Below, piece by piece: positions 23,686-30,086 of a stretch of 31,752 nt of DNA. The notes beneath the pieces were generated by a model. The model saw only the letters and a program-made list of their open reading frames with translations. It did no database searches and was not told where the DNA came from. This stretch comes from a virus, in IMG/VR virus record IMGVR_UViG_3300009509_000073, positions 1 to 31,752 of that record. One strand, given 5' to 3'. Position numbers and translations under genes: made by a program. Numbering within the stretch: position 1 is the first letter of the stretch; the number at the start of each line of letters is the position of its first letter.

Positions 23686-25014
23686 ATGAATCAATGGAAC
23701 AATCAATTCAATGGCAACACGATGAACGGCGGCGGCGCTTTAATGACAACCGAAAGTTTCGGTCAAACATCTCAAATGATGATGCAAGAGACAAGTGTCA
23801 CTGCTATTGCTGAACAAGCTAAAGCAGCGGTTCAAGCACGCTATGTAATGGCGATGCAACGACCGAGAAATTGGGATCAAGTTCGCGTTCGTATGTTGTC
23901 AGCGTGCAAGCGGCCACGGTTCGCTGAAACCGCCATATACCGGAAACCGGTCGCAGGTACAACAATAGAGGGTCCCTCAGCTCGCTTCGCTGAAGAAGCG
24001 CTCCGCTGTATGAATAACCTTATGACCGAAGTTTATAGTGTTTATGAGGACAATGAAAAAATTGTATTAAGAGTTAGCGCAACCGATCTTGAATCTAACT
24101 TAACGTACACACGAGACATTACGATCAAAAAAACTGTCGAACGGCGTAAAGTTCGCGGCAATCAAGAAGTTGTCCAAACAAGAACTAATACGAATGGACA
24201 GAAAGTCTATATTGTCAAAGCAACCGACGATGAACTCTTAAATAAAGTGAATGCTCTTGTCAGCAAGACACAAAGAAATCTTGCTTTGATGATATTACCG
24301 AGCGACATCAAAGAAGATTGCATTGACCAGTGCTACGCAACAATGAAAGATCGCGAGGCAAAGGATCCTGCTTTCGAGCGAAAAAGAATTGTTGATGCTT
24401 TCAATTCTATTGGAATAACGCCGGACGATCTTGTTGATTGGTTATCGCATAGCATTGATAAATCAACACCTGCTGAAATAAATGAATTGCGACAAATGTA
24501 TGCAGCTATTTCTCAAGGCGAAGCTCGCTGGTCTGATTACGCTAAAGACGACGACAAATCAGAAGAAAAACCAGTCCAAACTAAGACCAATGAAGTCAAG
24601 GAAAAGCTATTACAACGCGCTCAAAAAGGCGTTGAAAAAAAAACTGAACTCCAGCCTTCGCCGTCCGAACCTGTCGCGCCGCCGATAAGTCACGACCAAT
24701 CAACACTTCCGCTCGATGAGCCTGAAACCGTTGAAAACAAAGAACCTGAGCTATCATTGCATGAGCAATGGAAACAGCAAGTTAGCGGAGCGGTTAAAAA
24801 TCATACCAGAGCGGTTGTTGATAAATTGCATGAAAAGTCAGGATTGCCTACGGATCTAGCTAAAGGCTGGGATAGCGACGGAAAAATGTTTTCGATTGCA
24901 TTGTGGCGACTTGTCGATAAGCATGGATTACCTGATGAATCAACTTACCAAACATTCAATACGTTAATAAGTGAAGAATTGACAAATATGCAAGAACAAT
25001 TGCGCGGATCTTGA
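23686..25014 (+). CDS. Conserved phage protein next to exonuclease; putative ssDNA annealing partner (442 aa)
   Basis: A 442-residue protein. The N-terminal ~270 residues form the conserved core, with RPRNWDQVRVRMLSACKRP at about 60-78, 'GPSARFAEEALRCMNNL' around 97-113, beta strands through 120-180, and 'LVSKTQRNLALMILPSDI' around 190-208. A low-complexity linker (about 280-360) leads to a small helical domain at the C terminus. The gene is 18 bases downstream of the exonuclease gene and uses the same start sequence. Exonucleases of this type normally pair with an annealing protein, and no RecT, Erf or Redbeta signature appears elsewhere in the window. The role is inferred from position. Confidence 0.6.
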   Translation: MNQWNNQFNGNTMNGGGALMTTESFGQTSQMMMQETSVTAIAEQAKAAVQARYVMAMQRPRNWDQVRVRMLSACKRPRFAETAIYRKPVAGTTIEGPSARFAEEALRCMNNLMTEVYSVYEDNEKIVLRVSATDLESNLTYTRDITIKKTVERRKVRGNQEVVQTRTNTNGQKVYIVKATDDELLNKVNALVSKTQRNLALMILPSDIKEDCIDQCYATMKDREAKDPAFERKRIVDAFNSIGITPDDLVDWLSHSIDKSTPAEINELRQMYAAISQGEARWSDYAKDDDKSEEKPVQTKTNEVKEKLLQRAQKGVEKKTELQPSPSEPVAPPISHDQSTLPLDEPETVENKEPELSLHEQWKQQVSGAVKNHTRAVVDKLHEKSGLPTDLAKGWDSDGKMFSIALWRLVDKHGLPDESTYQTFNTLISEELTNMQEQLRGS

Positions 25015-25036
25015 CCCCTATCAAGCACGCGCTTCA

Positions 25037-25073
25037 AGCGGGAACCGGTATCCGGTTCAAACCGGTTTCCGCT
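25037..25073 (+). terminator. Hairpin after the recombination operon, possible terminator
   Basis: AGCGGGAACCGGT at 25037-25049 pairs with ACCGGTTTCCGCT at 25061-25073, a 13-bp stem with one G-U pair and an 11-base loop. It is followed by an AT-rich stretch ending in TTTT, not a clean T run. It sits 23 bases after the stop of the annealing-partner gene. Confidence 0.55.
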
Positions 25074-25138
25074 ATTATATATATTTTCCCGGCGTCGAAA
25101 CCAATGTCATTAGGTTTTAATTTGTCGTGCAAAAATGT

Positions 25139-25166
25139 AGCGGATTGAGCCGGGCAATCCGCTTTT
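25139..25166 (+). terminator. Rho-independent terminator before the small-gene group
   Basis: AGCGGATT at 25139-25146 pairs with AATCCGCT at 25156-25163 around a 9-base loop, followed by TTTTAAT. It ends just before the GGGG ribosome binding site of the next gene, so it could regulate read-through into the small genes. Confidence 0.6.
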
Positions 25167-25183
25167 AATCGTCGGGGAAAAAA

Positions 25184-25426
25184 ATGATTGTCGATAAACA
25201 CATGAAAGAAACATTGAATCTATACTGGAAAAATAATATACGACCAGGTTCATTCACTTATGCATTGTTATGCAACGACTTATTTCAAGCGGTCGAAAAC
25301 GCCGACGTTTTAAATCGCTATCGCATAACTGATATCGTTAAGTATATACTTCGCTATGGTCCAATAGGTTCTTATGGTTCGCCTGAGATAGTTGAAAGCT
25401 GGATTAAGCAAGGAAAAAATGCATGA
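25184..25426 (+). CDS. Small protein of unknown function (80 aa)
   Basis: An 80-residue protein beginning MIVDKHMKETLNLYWKNNI, with a GGGG ribosome binding site. It has several aromatic residues and the pattern 'IRPGSFTYALLCNDLFQAV' followed by 'ITDIVKYILRYGPIGSYGSPEIV', typical of small phage proteins of unknown role. It overlaps the next gene in an ATGA junction, so translation is coupled. It is the first of four small genes between the recombination operon and the integrase gene. Confidence 0.75.
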   Translation: MIVDKHMKETLNLYWKNNIRPGSFTYALLCNDLFQAVENADVLNRYRITDIVKYILRYGPIGSYGSPEIVESWIKQGKNA

Positions 25427-25668
25427 CTGAAAAAATCGAATTGCCAGATAATGACGACGTTACTATATCGCTATTTGACGCCATGAAAATTACAATGCAG
25501 ACTATTGTCTATTTGCATTTAAAAATTATTGAAACTGAAGATAAAAATTTTTTAGCGGACACTACGTTAGAAGATTTTTTAAACCTCGGTATTATTTCAT
25601 TCGAATCATATTATAAATGTAACACTGAGGACCTCGCACACATAATGTCGCGTATAATAATAAAATAA
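25423..25668 (+). CDS. Small acidic protein of unknown function (81 aa)
   Basis: An 81-residue protein beginning MTEKIELPDNDDVTISLFDAM. It is acidic and helical with several Ile-Ile runs, without a signal peptide or a clear membrane segment. The ATG overlaps the stop of the previous gene by 4 bases. The next gene starts 11 bases downstream with a GGGTAAAAA ribosome binding site. No family recognised. Confidence 0.7.
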   Translation: MTEKIELPDNDDVTISLFDAMKITMQTIVYLHLKIIETEDKNFLADTTLEDFLNLGIISFESYYKCNTEDLAHIMSRIIIK

Positions 25669-25678
25669 AGGGTAAAAA

Positions 25679-25984
25679 ATGAACCACGACTTTGAAAAAT
25701 CGGTTGCTGAAATTTTTTATGGAAATGATACCGAAAGTAAAGCCTACAAAAAATATAATGTTAAAGAACTCGATATGGATGTCATTAAAAAAGCTATAGA
25801 AAAAATCAATGATAATTACCCTGGAATTATTACGTCAATATATCAGAAAGATCTTGAAGGTAAAACTTTACCGGCAGAAACGGCGACGCGATTACTCGCA
25901 ATCAGTTATAACAATTGTATTCATCTAGCGAGTATAATCGATCGGCTTATCAAAAAATATAATCTCGATAAGCCTGATAATTAA
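25679..25984 (+). CDS. Small protein of unknown function, long form of a duplicated pair (101 aa)
   Basis: A 101-residue protein beginning MNHDFEKSVAEIFYGND. Its last ~34 residues (TRLLAISYNNCIHLASIIDR, then LIKKYNLDKP) recur in the next gene, and the first ten residues are also similar. The middle 45 residues (DMDVIKKAIEKINDNYPG and following) are absent from the copy. Both proteins are charged and helical, and contain an Asn-Cys pair before His-Leu. They may form homo- or hetero-oligomers. Function unknown. Confidence 0.75.
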   Translation: MNHDFEKSVAEIFYGNDTESKAYKKYNVKELDMDVIKKAIEKINDNYPGIITSIYQKDLEGKTLPAETATRLLAISYNNCIHLASIIDRLIKKYNLDKPDN

Positions 25985-25993
25985 GGACAAAAA

Positions 25994-26161
25994 ATGAACA
26001 ACGAATTAGAACAATTGGTTGCTGAAAAAATAAGAATGGATCTTGAAAAAGCGACAGAACTACTTGAAATCAGTTTTCACAATTGTGTTCATCTTGCTGA
26101 AATAATCGAACACCTAATAGAAAAATATAAACTCGATAAGCCTGCAACCACCGACAATTAA
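25994..26161 (+). CDS. Short paralogue of the preceding gene (55 aa)
   Basis: A 55-residue protein beginning MNNELEQLVAEKIRMD and ending LDKPATTDN. It starts 9 bases after the previous stop with an AAGGAC ribosome binding site. Nearly the whole sequence aligns to the preceding gene: the N-terminal ten residues to its N terminus and the rest (ATELLEISFHNCVHLAEIIE, then HLIEKYKLDKP) to its C terminus. It looks like a duplication with an internal deletion of about 45 codons. Conserved reading frame and differences mostly at changed residues suggest both copies are functional. Confidence 0.75.
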   Translation: MNNELEQLVAEKIRMDLEKATELLEISFHNCVHLAEIIEHLIEKYKLDKPATTDN

Positions 26162-26174
26162 ACGCGAGCAACTC

Positions 26175-27254
26175 ATGGCAATAAATAAAGTATTAAATAA
26201 AGCGGGAAAGATCCGCTTTCAGATATCGTTTTATTATTTCGATAAAAATGGTGTCAAACAACGCTATCGAAAATATGCTCTCGGAACAAATAAAACCGCT
26301 GCTATCAATGAAGAAAACACAATCAGAAATAACATAGCTCGCGGCGTGTTCCCGGGGGAGATCAAGAACACGCCGCGCCCACCAAACATGCCTTCTTTCG
26401 CGAAAGACTGGTTGTCATTATACGTCAAAGTAAACTCGAAACCAAGTTACTACGAAACAATGAAAAGTATCGTTGATAACCACATAATTCCATTTTTTGG
26501 TAAAAAAAAACTCGACGATATCAAAACAATCCATGTCGAAAAATTTAAGCAGCGGCTTATCCAGCGCGGTTTAAAGGCGCGGTCAATAAATACATATCTT
26601 AAAGCATTGTCCTCGATCTTCAGCGTCGCTGTTCAATGGGAACAAATCAAAGTAGCACCGAACATAAAAATGCTTAAGCCGCCGCCGCAAGAATTCGATT
26701 TCTTATCGCCGGGCGATATCAATACTTTGATTGTTGGTTGCGAAACAATCGGCGACTTTGAACTCAAGCGAATGATTTTAACCGCTATTCATACGGGATT
26801 GCGCATAGGCGAGCTATGTGCGCTGCAATGGGATTGCATAGACTTTGAGCGAAGTTCATTGACCGTCAAGCGTTCGCTATCATATAACGAAATACAACCG
26901 CCTAAAAACAACAAGTCTCGCGAGATACCGCTCAATGACATCGCTATAATGGCGATCAAAGAACAGCGACATCTAAAATCGCAATTTGTTTTTTGTGATG
27001 ATAATGGAAATCATTACACGATAACACGAAAAAATACGGCGTTAAATCAAGCTTTGCGCGTTGTCGATATGAGGCATATACACTGGCATGTTTTCAGGCA
27101 TACTTTTGCAAGCCTTTTAATTTTAAACGGCGCAAATCTGCGTAGTGTTCAAGCGCTTATGGGTCATTCAAATATAAATGAGACTATGCGATACAGTCAT
27201 TTATCACACGACATCAATCGCGACGCTGTTCGTCGCCTTCAAAACATCGGGTAA
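26175..27254 (+). CDS. int: Tyrosine recombinase (integrase)
   Basis: A 359-residue integrase with the full catalytic set: Arg210 in HTGLRIGELCALQW, a likely Lys at 244 or 247, His305 and Arg308 in HVFRHTFASLL, His331 in MGHSNI and nucleophile Tyr340 in TMRYSHL. The N-terminal arm-binding part (1-60), then the SAM-like core-binding domain (about 70-165), are also present. It should integrate the phage into the host chromosome. The ribosome binding site is weak, so expression could depend on coupling or on regulation. Nothing nearby looks like a classical excisionase, although two small helix-turn-helix proteins are present elsewhere. Confidence 0.95.
   Translation: MAINKVLNKAGKIRFQISFYYFDKNGVKQRYRKYALGTNKTAAINEENTIRNNIARGVFPGEIKNTPRPPNMPSFAKDWLSLYVKVNSKPSYYETMKSIVDNHIIPFFGKKKLDDIKTIHVEKFKQRLIQRGLKARSINTYLKALSSIFSVAVQWEQIKVAPNIKMLKPPPQEFDFLSPGDINTLIVGCETIGDFELKRMILTAIHTGLRIGELCALQWDCIDFERSSLTVKRSLSYNEIQPPKNNKSREIPLNDIAIMAIKEQRHLKSQFVFCDDNGNHYTITRKNTALNQALRVVDMRHIHWHVFRHTFASLLILNGANLRSVQALMGHSNINETMRYSHLSHDINRDAVRRLQNIG
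26340..26377 (+). repeat. Perfect 12-bp inverted repeat inside the integrase gene
   Basis: CGCGGCGTGTTC at 26340-26351 and GAACACGCCGCG at 26366-26377 form a perfect GC-rich 12-bp stem with a 14-base loop, over codons 56-68 of the integrase. The surrounding DNA is AT-rich and no T run follows, so it is not an intrinsic terminator. Confidence 0.8.
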
Positions 27255-27387
27255 CAGCAAGGTAATTCAGCTCCTTAGTTAATAGCCCGGTATAAAGCAT
27301 TATAATGATTTCATGTAGTAATTGATGCATAAGTAATATATATTTTTTGCCAACGGCAAATTATACATTGCTGTGAAAGGATTTAAT

Positions 27388-27618
27388 GTGATTGAATTTT
27401 TTTTAGTCCTTATAACGTTACTTTTTTGTGTGTTGAGTCATCAACTACACCTCGTCATCAAATCGCTGCAAAATTTTAATAGGCATGAAAGAAATCGACT
27501 TAACGAGTTATTCAGACTATTCGCCGCAACTACGTATCACTGTAATATATGCGGTCATAGAAGCTTAAATGAAACTGAGATTGATGATCACATAACAAAT
27601 AAACATCCAAGCGAATAA
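27388..27618 (+). CDS. Membrane-anchored C2H2 zinc finger protein (76 aa)
   Basis: A 76-residue protein with start GTG at 27388, chosen because AAAGG lies seven bases before it; a GTG at 27373 is possible in the same frame. Residues 2-24 form a hydrophobic helix (EFFLVLITLLFCVLSHQL). After a basic stretch, a C2H2 finger appears: C52, C55, H68 and H73 (C-x2-C-x12-H-x4-H), in YHCNICGHRSLNETEIDDH. This combination is odd for a phage. It could tether a DNA or protein partner to the inner membrane. Next to the integrase gene, but unrelated to known xis genes. Confidence 0.7.
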   Translation: MIEFFLVLITLLFCVLSHQLHLVIKSLQNFNRHERNRLNELFRLFAATTYHCNICGHRSLNETEIDDHITNKHPSE

Positions 27619-27628
27619 AGGATTATCG

Positions 27629-27841
27629 ATGTCTTCCACGGTTTATAATTTTATTGTTGGTGGTCTCATGCATGAAAAAAATTTAAAAGTTGGAACTAAA
27701 GTTGTTTATATCAATAACGAAAAATGCGAACTTGTTAAGACCACATCAAAGCCATTCCAATCAAGCAGCGGCGAATGGCTTGTTCGTATATCCGGCCATG
27801 GGCTTGCTGTCGCGCTTAATTCAATTAATGAACTCATGTAA
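27629..27841 (+). CDS. Small protein of unknown function (70 aa)
   Basis: A 70-residue protein beginning MSSTVYNFIVGGLMHEKNLK, with AAAGGA before the ATG. The second half (VGTKVVYINNEKCELVKTTS and 'GEWLVRISGHGLAVALNSINELM') is likely a small beta barrel of about 45 residues, of a type often found in phage proteins. The stop codon lies in the first copy of the 70-bp tandem repeat that follows, and the 3' end of this gene resembles the repeat unit. No function assigned. Confidence 0.7.
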   Translation: MSSTVYNFIVGGLMHEKNLKVGTKVVYINNEKCELVKTTSKPFQSSSGEWLVRISGHGLAVALNSINELM

Positions 27842-28008
27842 GAAATCTTTGAAGAAATCTTTTGCTACGTAATTTTTATGACTTGCTGTATCACTCTTAA
27901 TTCTCATGTAAGAAATCTTTGAAGAAATCTTTTGCTACGTAATTTTTATGACTTGCTGTATCACTCTTAATTCCCATGTAAGAAATCTTTGAAGAAATCT
28001 TTCGCTAC
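27836..28008 (+). repeat. 70-bp tandem repeats (about 2.5 copies) with six identical 10-bp dyads
   Basis: Units start at 27836, 27906 and 27976; the first two differ by one base, and the third stops after ~34 bases. Each unit carries two copies of AAGAAATCTT spaced 12 bp apart (27840 and 27852, 27910 and 27922, 27980 and 27992). The 10-mer is a dyad (AAGA..TCTT). The rest of the unit (CTTGCTGT...CTTAATTC...CTCATGTAAG) resembles the 3' end of the gene just upstream, so the array seems to derive from it. Confidence 0.9.
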
Positions 28009-28125
28009 AAATTAAGTTAGCAATTAATACCAATACAACTATTAATGTATCGTGTTATTACTCGAAGTGTATCAATACAATCAATAATACTTTATAAGTA
28101 GCTGAAATCATTACATACTTTTTTC

Positions 28126-28153
28126 TTGCAATCTTGCAATTAAATGTTATAAT
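28126..28153 (+). promoter_or_regulatory. Sigma70-type promoter for the small-gene cassette
   Basis: TTGCAA at 28126-28131 and TATAAT at 28148-28153 are separated by 16 bases. A second TTGCAA (28134-28139) and a second TATAAT (28154-28159) offset by six or eight bases may give an alternative. The -10 is a perfect consensus. Confidence 0.75.
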
Positions 28154-28160
28154 TATAATA

Positions 28161-28179
28161 GTTAGAGTTTAACTCTAAC
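28161..28179 (+). promoter_or_regulatory. Palindromic operator at the transcription start
   Basis: GTTAGAGTT-T-AACTCTAAC is a perfect 9-1-9 inverted repeat starting eight bases after the -10 box. Its size and position, across the expected +1, are those of a repressor binding site. A ribosome binding site (AGAGGG) follows 2-8 bases later, so binding would block initiation. Confidence 0.8.
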
Positions 28180-28194
28180 TAGAGGGCGTATAAA

Positions 28195-28386
28195 ATGAAA
28201 GATTTTAGGGATGCTTATATTTGGTCGGAAGATGATGAAAAAGCCGCCGAGGAAGAGTACAAAAAAGCCGCTGCTGTTTGTAAGAAAAAGGGGCATGCCT
28301 GGCAAACAGATTCTGACCCTGAATATGGGTCGGAAGAAATGTATTGTGATAGATGTGGACTAGTTCACACAGCCTATCACGGATAG
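28195..28386 (+). CDS. Small protein with a C/H metal-binding-like pattern (63 aa)
   Basis: A 63-residue protein beginning MKDFRDAYIWSEDDEKAAEE. C29 and H34 (CKKKGH) are followed by C51 and C54 (YCDRCGLVH), which suggests a small zinc site similar to that found in many short phage proteins. It is the first gene after the operator-controlled promoter. Codon use (few CG dinucleotides) differs from the phage's other genes. No function assigned. Confidence 0.7.
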   Translation: MKDFRDAYIWSEDDEKAAEEEYKKAAAVCKKKGHAWQTDSDPEYGSEEMYCDRCGLVHTAYHG

Positions 28387-28431
28387 TTAACCAAAAACAC
28401 GTGCAGCTTAGGCTGCAATAGGAGGCCAAAA

Positions 28432-28728
28432 ATGGCTAAAACAAAAAATGTAACAACAATAAGAATCGAAAAAATGGCTAAATCTTACGAAGCCAAGATG
28501 CTTCGTAGGATTGAGAACTACAAACAAAAACTTGAAGAGCAAGCAAAATCTGGCTCAGAACTACTAGAAAAACAAATTGAGCTAGAATCACTCAGGGAAG
28601 AGGGAAAAGAAATAAGCCTCCTAATTAAAGAGGCAAGAAAAAAATTAAATTTCGTACTAGAAAGGGGTCGAGAAAACAGAGCTGCGAAAAAAGAAATCCT
28701 CGAAGAAATTGAAAAGATCAAAAAATAA
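28432..28728 (+). CDS. Coiled-coil protein of unknown function (98 aa)
   Basis: A 98-residue, almost fully helical charged protein with a strong AGGAGG ribosome binding site. From about residue 15 to 98 it has continuous heptads (RRIENYKQKLEEQAKSGSEL and so on), typical of a dimeric coiled coil. Arginine codons are AGA/AGG, unlike the CGC-rich use in the main phage genes, which may mean recent acquisition. A small hairpin (TGCAGC/GCTGCA at 28402-28417) lies before it. Confidence 0.75.
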   Translation: MAKTKNVTTIRIEKMAKSYEAKMLRRIENYKQKLEEQAKSGSELLEKQIELESLREEGKEISLLIKEARKKLNFVLERGRENRAAKKEILEEIEKIKK

Positions 28729-28742
28729 AAATAGGTATAACA

Positions 28743-28925
28743 ATGGGTGGTAAAGGTAGTGGAAGAAATAGAGTTCGGACGTATCGCGGCTTAACGCCGC
28801 AACAAATAGTAGCACTGTTTTACGAACACGGATTCTTTGTGTCAGTTAGAACAGTGTACGCTTGGGCTAGAGGTATTCGAAAACCAAGTAAATCACACCA
28901 GGCGATCCTCGATAAAATCACGTAA
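28743..28925 (+). CDS. Small helix-turn-helix-like protein (60 aa)
   Basis: A 60-residue basic protein beginning MGGKGSGRNRVRTYRGLTPQQ. After the glycine-rich N-terminal arm, residues 17-58 form a helix-turn-helix-like fold: 'GLTPQQIVALFYEHGFFVSV', 'RTVYAWARGIRKPSKSHQ'. The position in an operator-controlled cassette makes it a candidate for the protein binding the palindrome at 28161. The ribosome binding site is weak. MGGKGSGR starts occur in other small phage regulators. Confidence 0.65.
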   Translation: MGGKGSGRNRVRTYRGLTPQQIVALFYEHGFFVSVRTVYAWARGIRKPSKSHQAILDKIT

Positions 28926-28957
28926 AGAAACAGGATGGTAAATGAAAGGATCTAAAA

Positions 28958-29566
28958 ATGAAAAAATATCGTATTAGTGAAGGCGAGGGCTATGGCGGTC
29001 GACATTATATTGTCGGTGAAACAGTACAAGCGCCGTGCTATGGTGAATGCTTTGATGATGGCGTCAAATATCTAACAATCCTAGAATCAACTAAAAAATA
29101 TTTCGATGAAGAGGGGATGTCATTTGGGGTCGGTTGCGAAAGCGGCTACGTGTTTTGTGCTATCTGTCGCGAAGCAACGACAGAAGAAATCGAACAATTA
29201 ATAAAAAAGGAGCAAAAAAAGAGAAAACTCAAAAAATATCAAAAAGAATTGTATGAAATAAAACAGACAATTAAGCGCTTGGGAACATATGTACAAACAG
29301 AAGAACAGCTTGTTTTAGACGGCGAAGTTTTGTTTGACAATCAAAATCTATATGGCGGCGGCGACTGGATAGTCGTCCAAAAAGACTTTATATGGTACGT
29401 CGTCAACAATGGTCAGGATGGCGATAATTGGTCGAATAATAATATCAGAACAGGCGGAGCTGGCGCTATTGGTCGGTGCTTAGAAAGAACCGATGAAATG
29501 GTCGAACAATTGCGTGAACTCCAAAAATTTTTCAATGAGGTAAAAAATGAAAACAAGGCGAAATAG
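28958..29566 (+). CDS. Hypothetical protein with Cys-rich N terminus (202 aa)
   Basis: A 202-residue protein beginning MKKYRISEGEGYGGRHYIVG. The N-terminal ~75 residues hold C27, C31, C60, C67 and C70 (CYGEC and CAIC), which may bind metal. A coiled coil (about 80-118, KKEQKKRKLKKYQKELYEIK) links it to a C-terminal part containing 'YGGGDWIVVQKDFIWYVVNN', 'DGDNWSNNN' and 'GAGAIGRCL'. An AAAGGA ribosome binding site precedes it. It overlaps the next gene by 20 bases. Not recognised. Confidence 0.7.
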   Translation: MKKYRISEGEGYGGRHYIVGETVQAPCYGECFDDGVKYLTILESTKKYFDEEGMSFGVGCESGYVFCAICREATTEEIEQLIKKEQKKRKLKKYQKELYEIKQTIKRLGTYVQTEEQLVLDGEVLFDNQNLYGGGDWIVVQKDFIWYVVNNGQDGDNWSNNNIRTGGAGAIGRCLERTDEMVEQLRELQKFFNEVKNENKAK

Positions 29567-29729
29567 AATAATAAAGGGTCTCGAATGTTTTCGTTGCGGC
29601 AACTATTTCAACGTTGATCCGCTGCAACAACTATGCGAGATCTGCATTGAAGAAATTGAAGAAGAAGAAGAAGAAGAAAGCCGATCTCGGTCGTATCAAG
29701 ATCGGCTTTCAACTACAATTACTTACTAA
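29547..29729 (+). CDS. Small zinc-ribbon-like protein (60 aa)
   Basis: A 60-residue protein, MKTRRNRIIKGLECFRCGNY and so on. Two Cys pairs (CFRC and CEIC, spaced about 15 residues apart) form a likely zinc ribbon; a run of Glu residues follows. The last third is encoded by a GAA repeat and by the stem of an inverted repeat, so it may be unstructured. It starts within the previous gene. A role in protein or nucleic-acid binding is only a guess. Confidence 0.65.
   Translation: MKTRRNRIIKGLECFRCGNYFNVDPLQQLCEICIEEIEEEEEEESRSRSYQDRLSTTITY
29676..29710. terminator. Hairpin between convergent operons, likely terminator
   Basis: GAAAGCCGATCT at 29676-29687 and AGATCGGCTTTC at 29699-29710 form a perfect 12-bp stem with an 11-base loop. 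It lies inside the end of the last rightward gene. On the minus strand it is followed by a TTC repeat, on the plus strand by a poor T run. It may end leftward transcripts from the lysis cassette and slow rightward ones. Confidence 0.55.
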
Positions 29730-29750
29730 AGTAAATCGAGTATATAACAC

Positions 29751-30086
29751 CTAATCAATATATCCCCACAATAAAGCGCTTGCAATCATTAATGTAGAAC
29801 CCGCAATAAAGCCGATAAAAAAGCTATCATACCACGGATTATAATCATCACTTGTATTGTTGACTATATAACGTTCATTACTCAATGTTTCAACAATCCC
29901 GCTGCAATATTGGAGTTCATTAGTGCACTCCCACAGCAATTGTAGATCACTGTTACCGTCTATAATGTCGCCGATGTCGCTTGAATTTGTCGACGACATT
30001 TTTTGCGCGGTTGCGAACTTCATCGGCGCGGCGGTTATAACTATTGATAGTATCAAGATTATTTTTATCACGAACAATTTTTTCAT
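29751..30086 (-). CDS. Signal-peptide protein with C-terminal membrane segment, candidate lysis partner
   Basis: A 111-residue protein from the ATG at 30086 with AGGGA upstream. The N-terminal signal peptide (MKKLFVIKIILILSIVITAA) ends near ATAQ, likely a signal peptidase I site, with no lipobox Cys. The middle holds two Cys residues (ECTNELQYC). A C-terminal hydrophobic helix (FFIGFIAGSTLMIASALLW) would anchor it. It overlaps the preceding spanin-like gene by 134 bases in another frame, as Rz and Rz1 do. A non-lipoprotein outer component is unusual. Confidence 0.6.
   Translation of the reverse strand: MKKLFVIKIILILSIVITAAPMKFATAQKMSSTNSSDIGDIIDGNSDLQLLWECTNELQYCSGIVETLSNERYIVNNTSDDYNPWYDSFFIGFIAGSTLMIASALLWGYID

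Larger units (their letters stand above)
27842..28194. other. AT-rich gene-free region with repeats, promoter and operator
   Basis: About 353 bases without a gene. The left half is the tandem repeat array. The middle (28010-28120) is AT-rich with several ATCAATA-like runs and no clear element. The right end carries a promoter and a palindrome ahead of the next cassette. Neither strand has a convincing ORF. Confidence 0.8.

Noticed and set aside
27255-27387. attP site downstream of the integrase
   Set aside because: A gap of ~130 bases lies after the integrase, with a small TTTGCC/GGCAAA hairpin, but I see no tRNA-like 3' end, no arm-type repeats and no host junction to define a core.
27836-28008. 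CRISPR array
   Set aside because: The unit is 70 bp and repeats head to tail almost without change. There are no short repeats separated by unique spacers, and no cas genes nearby.
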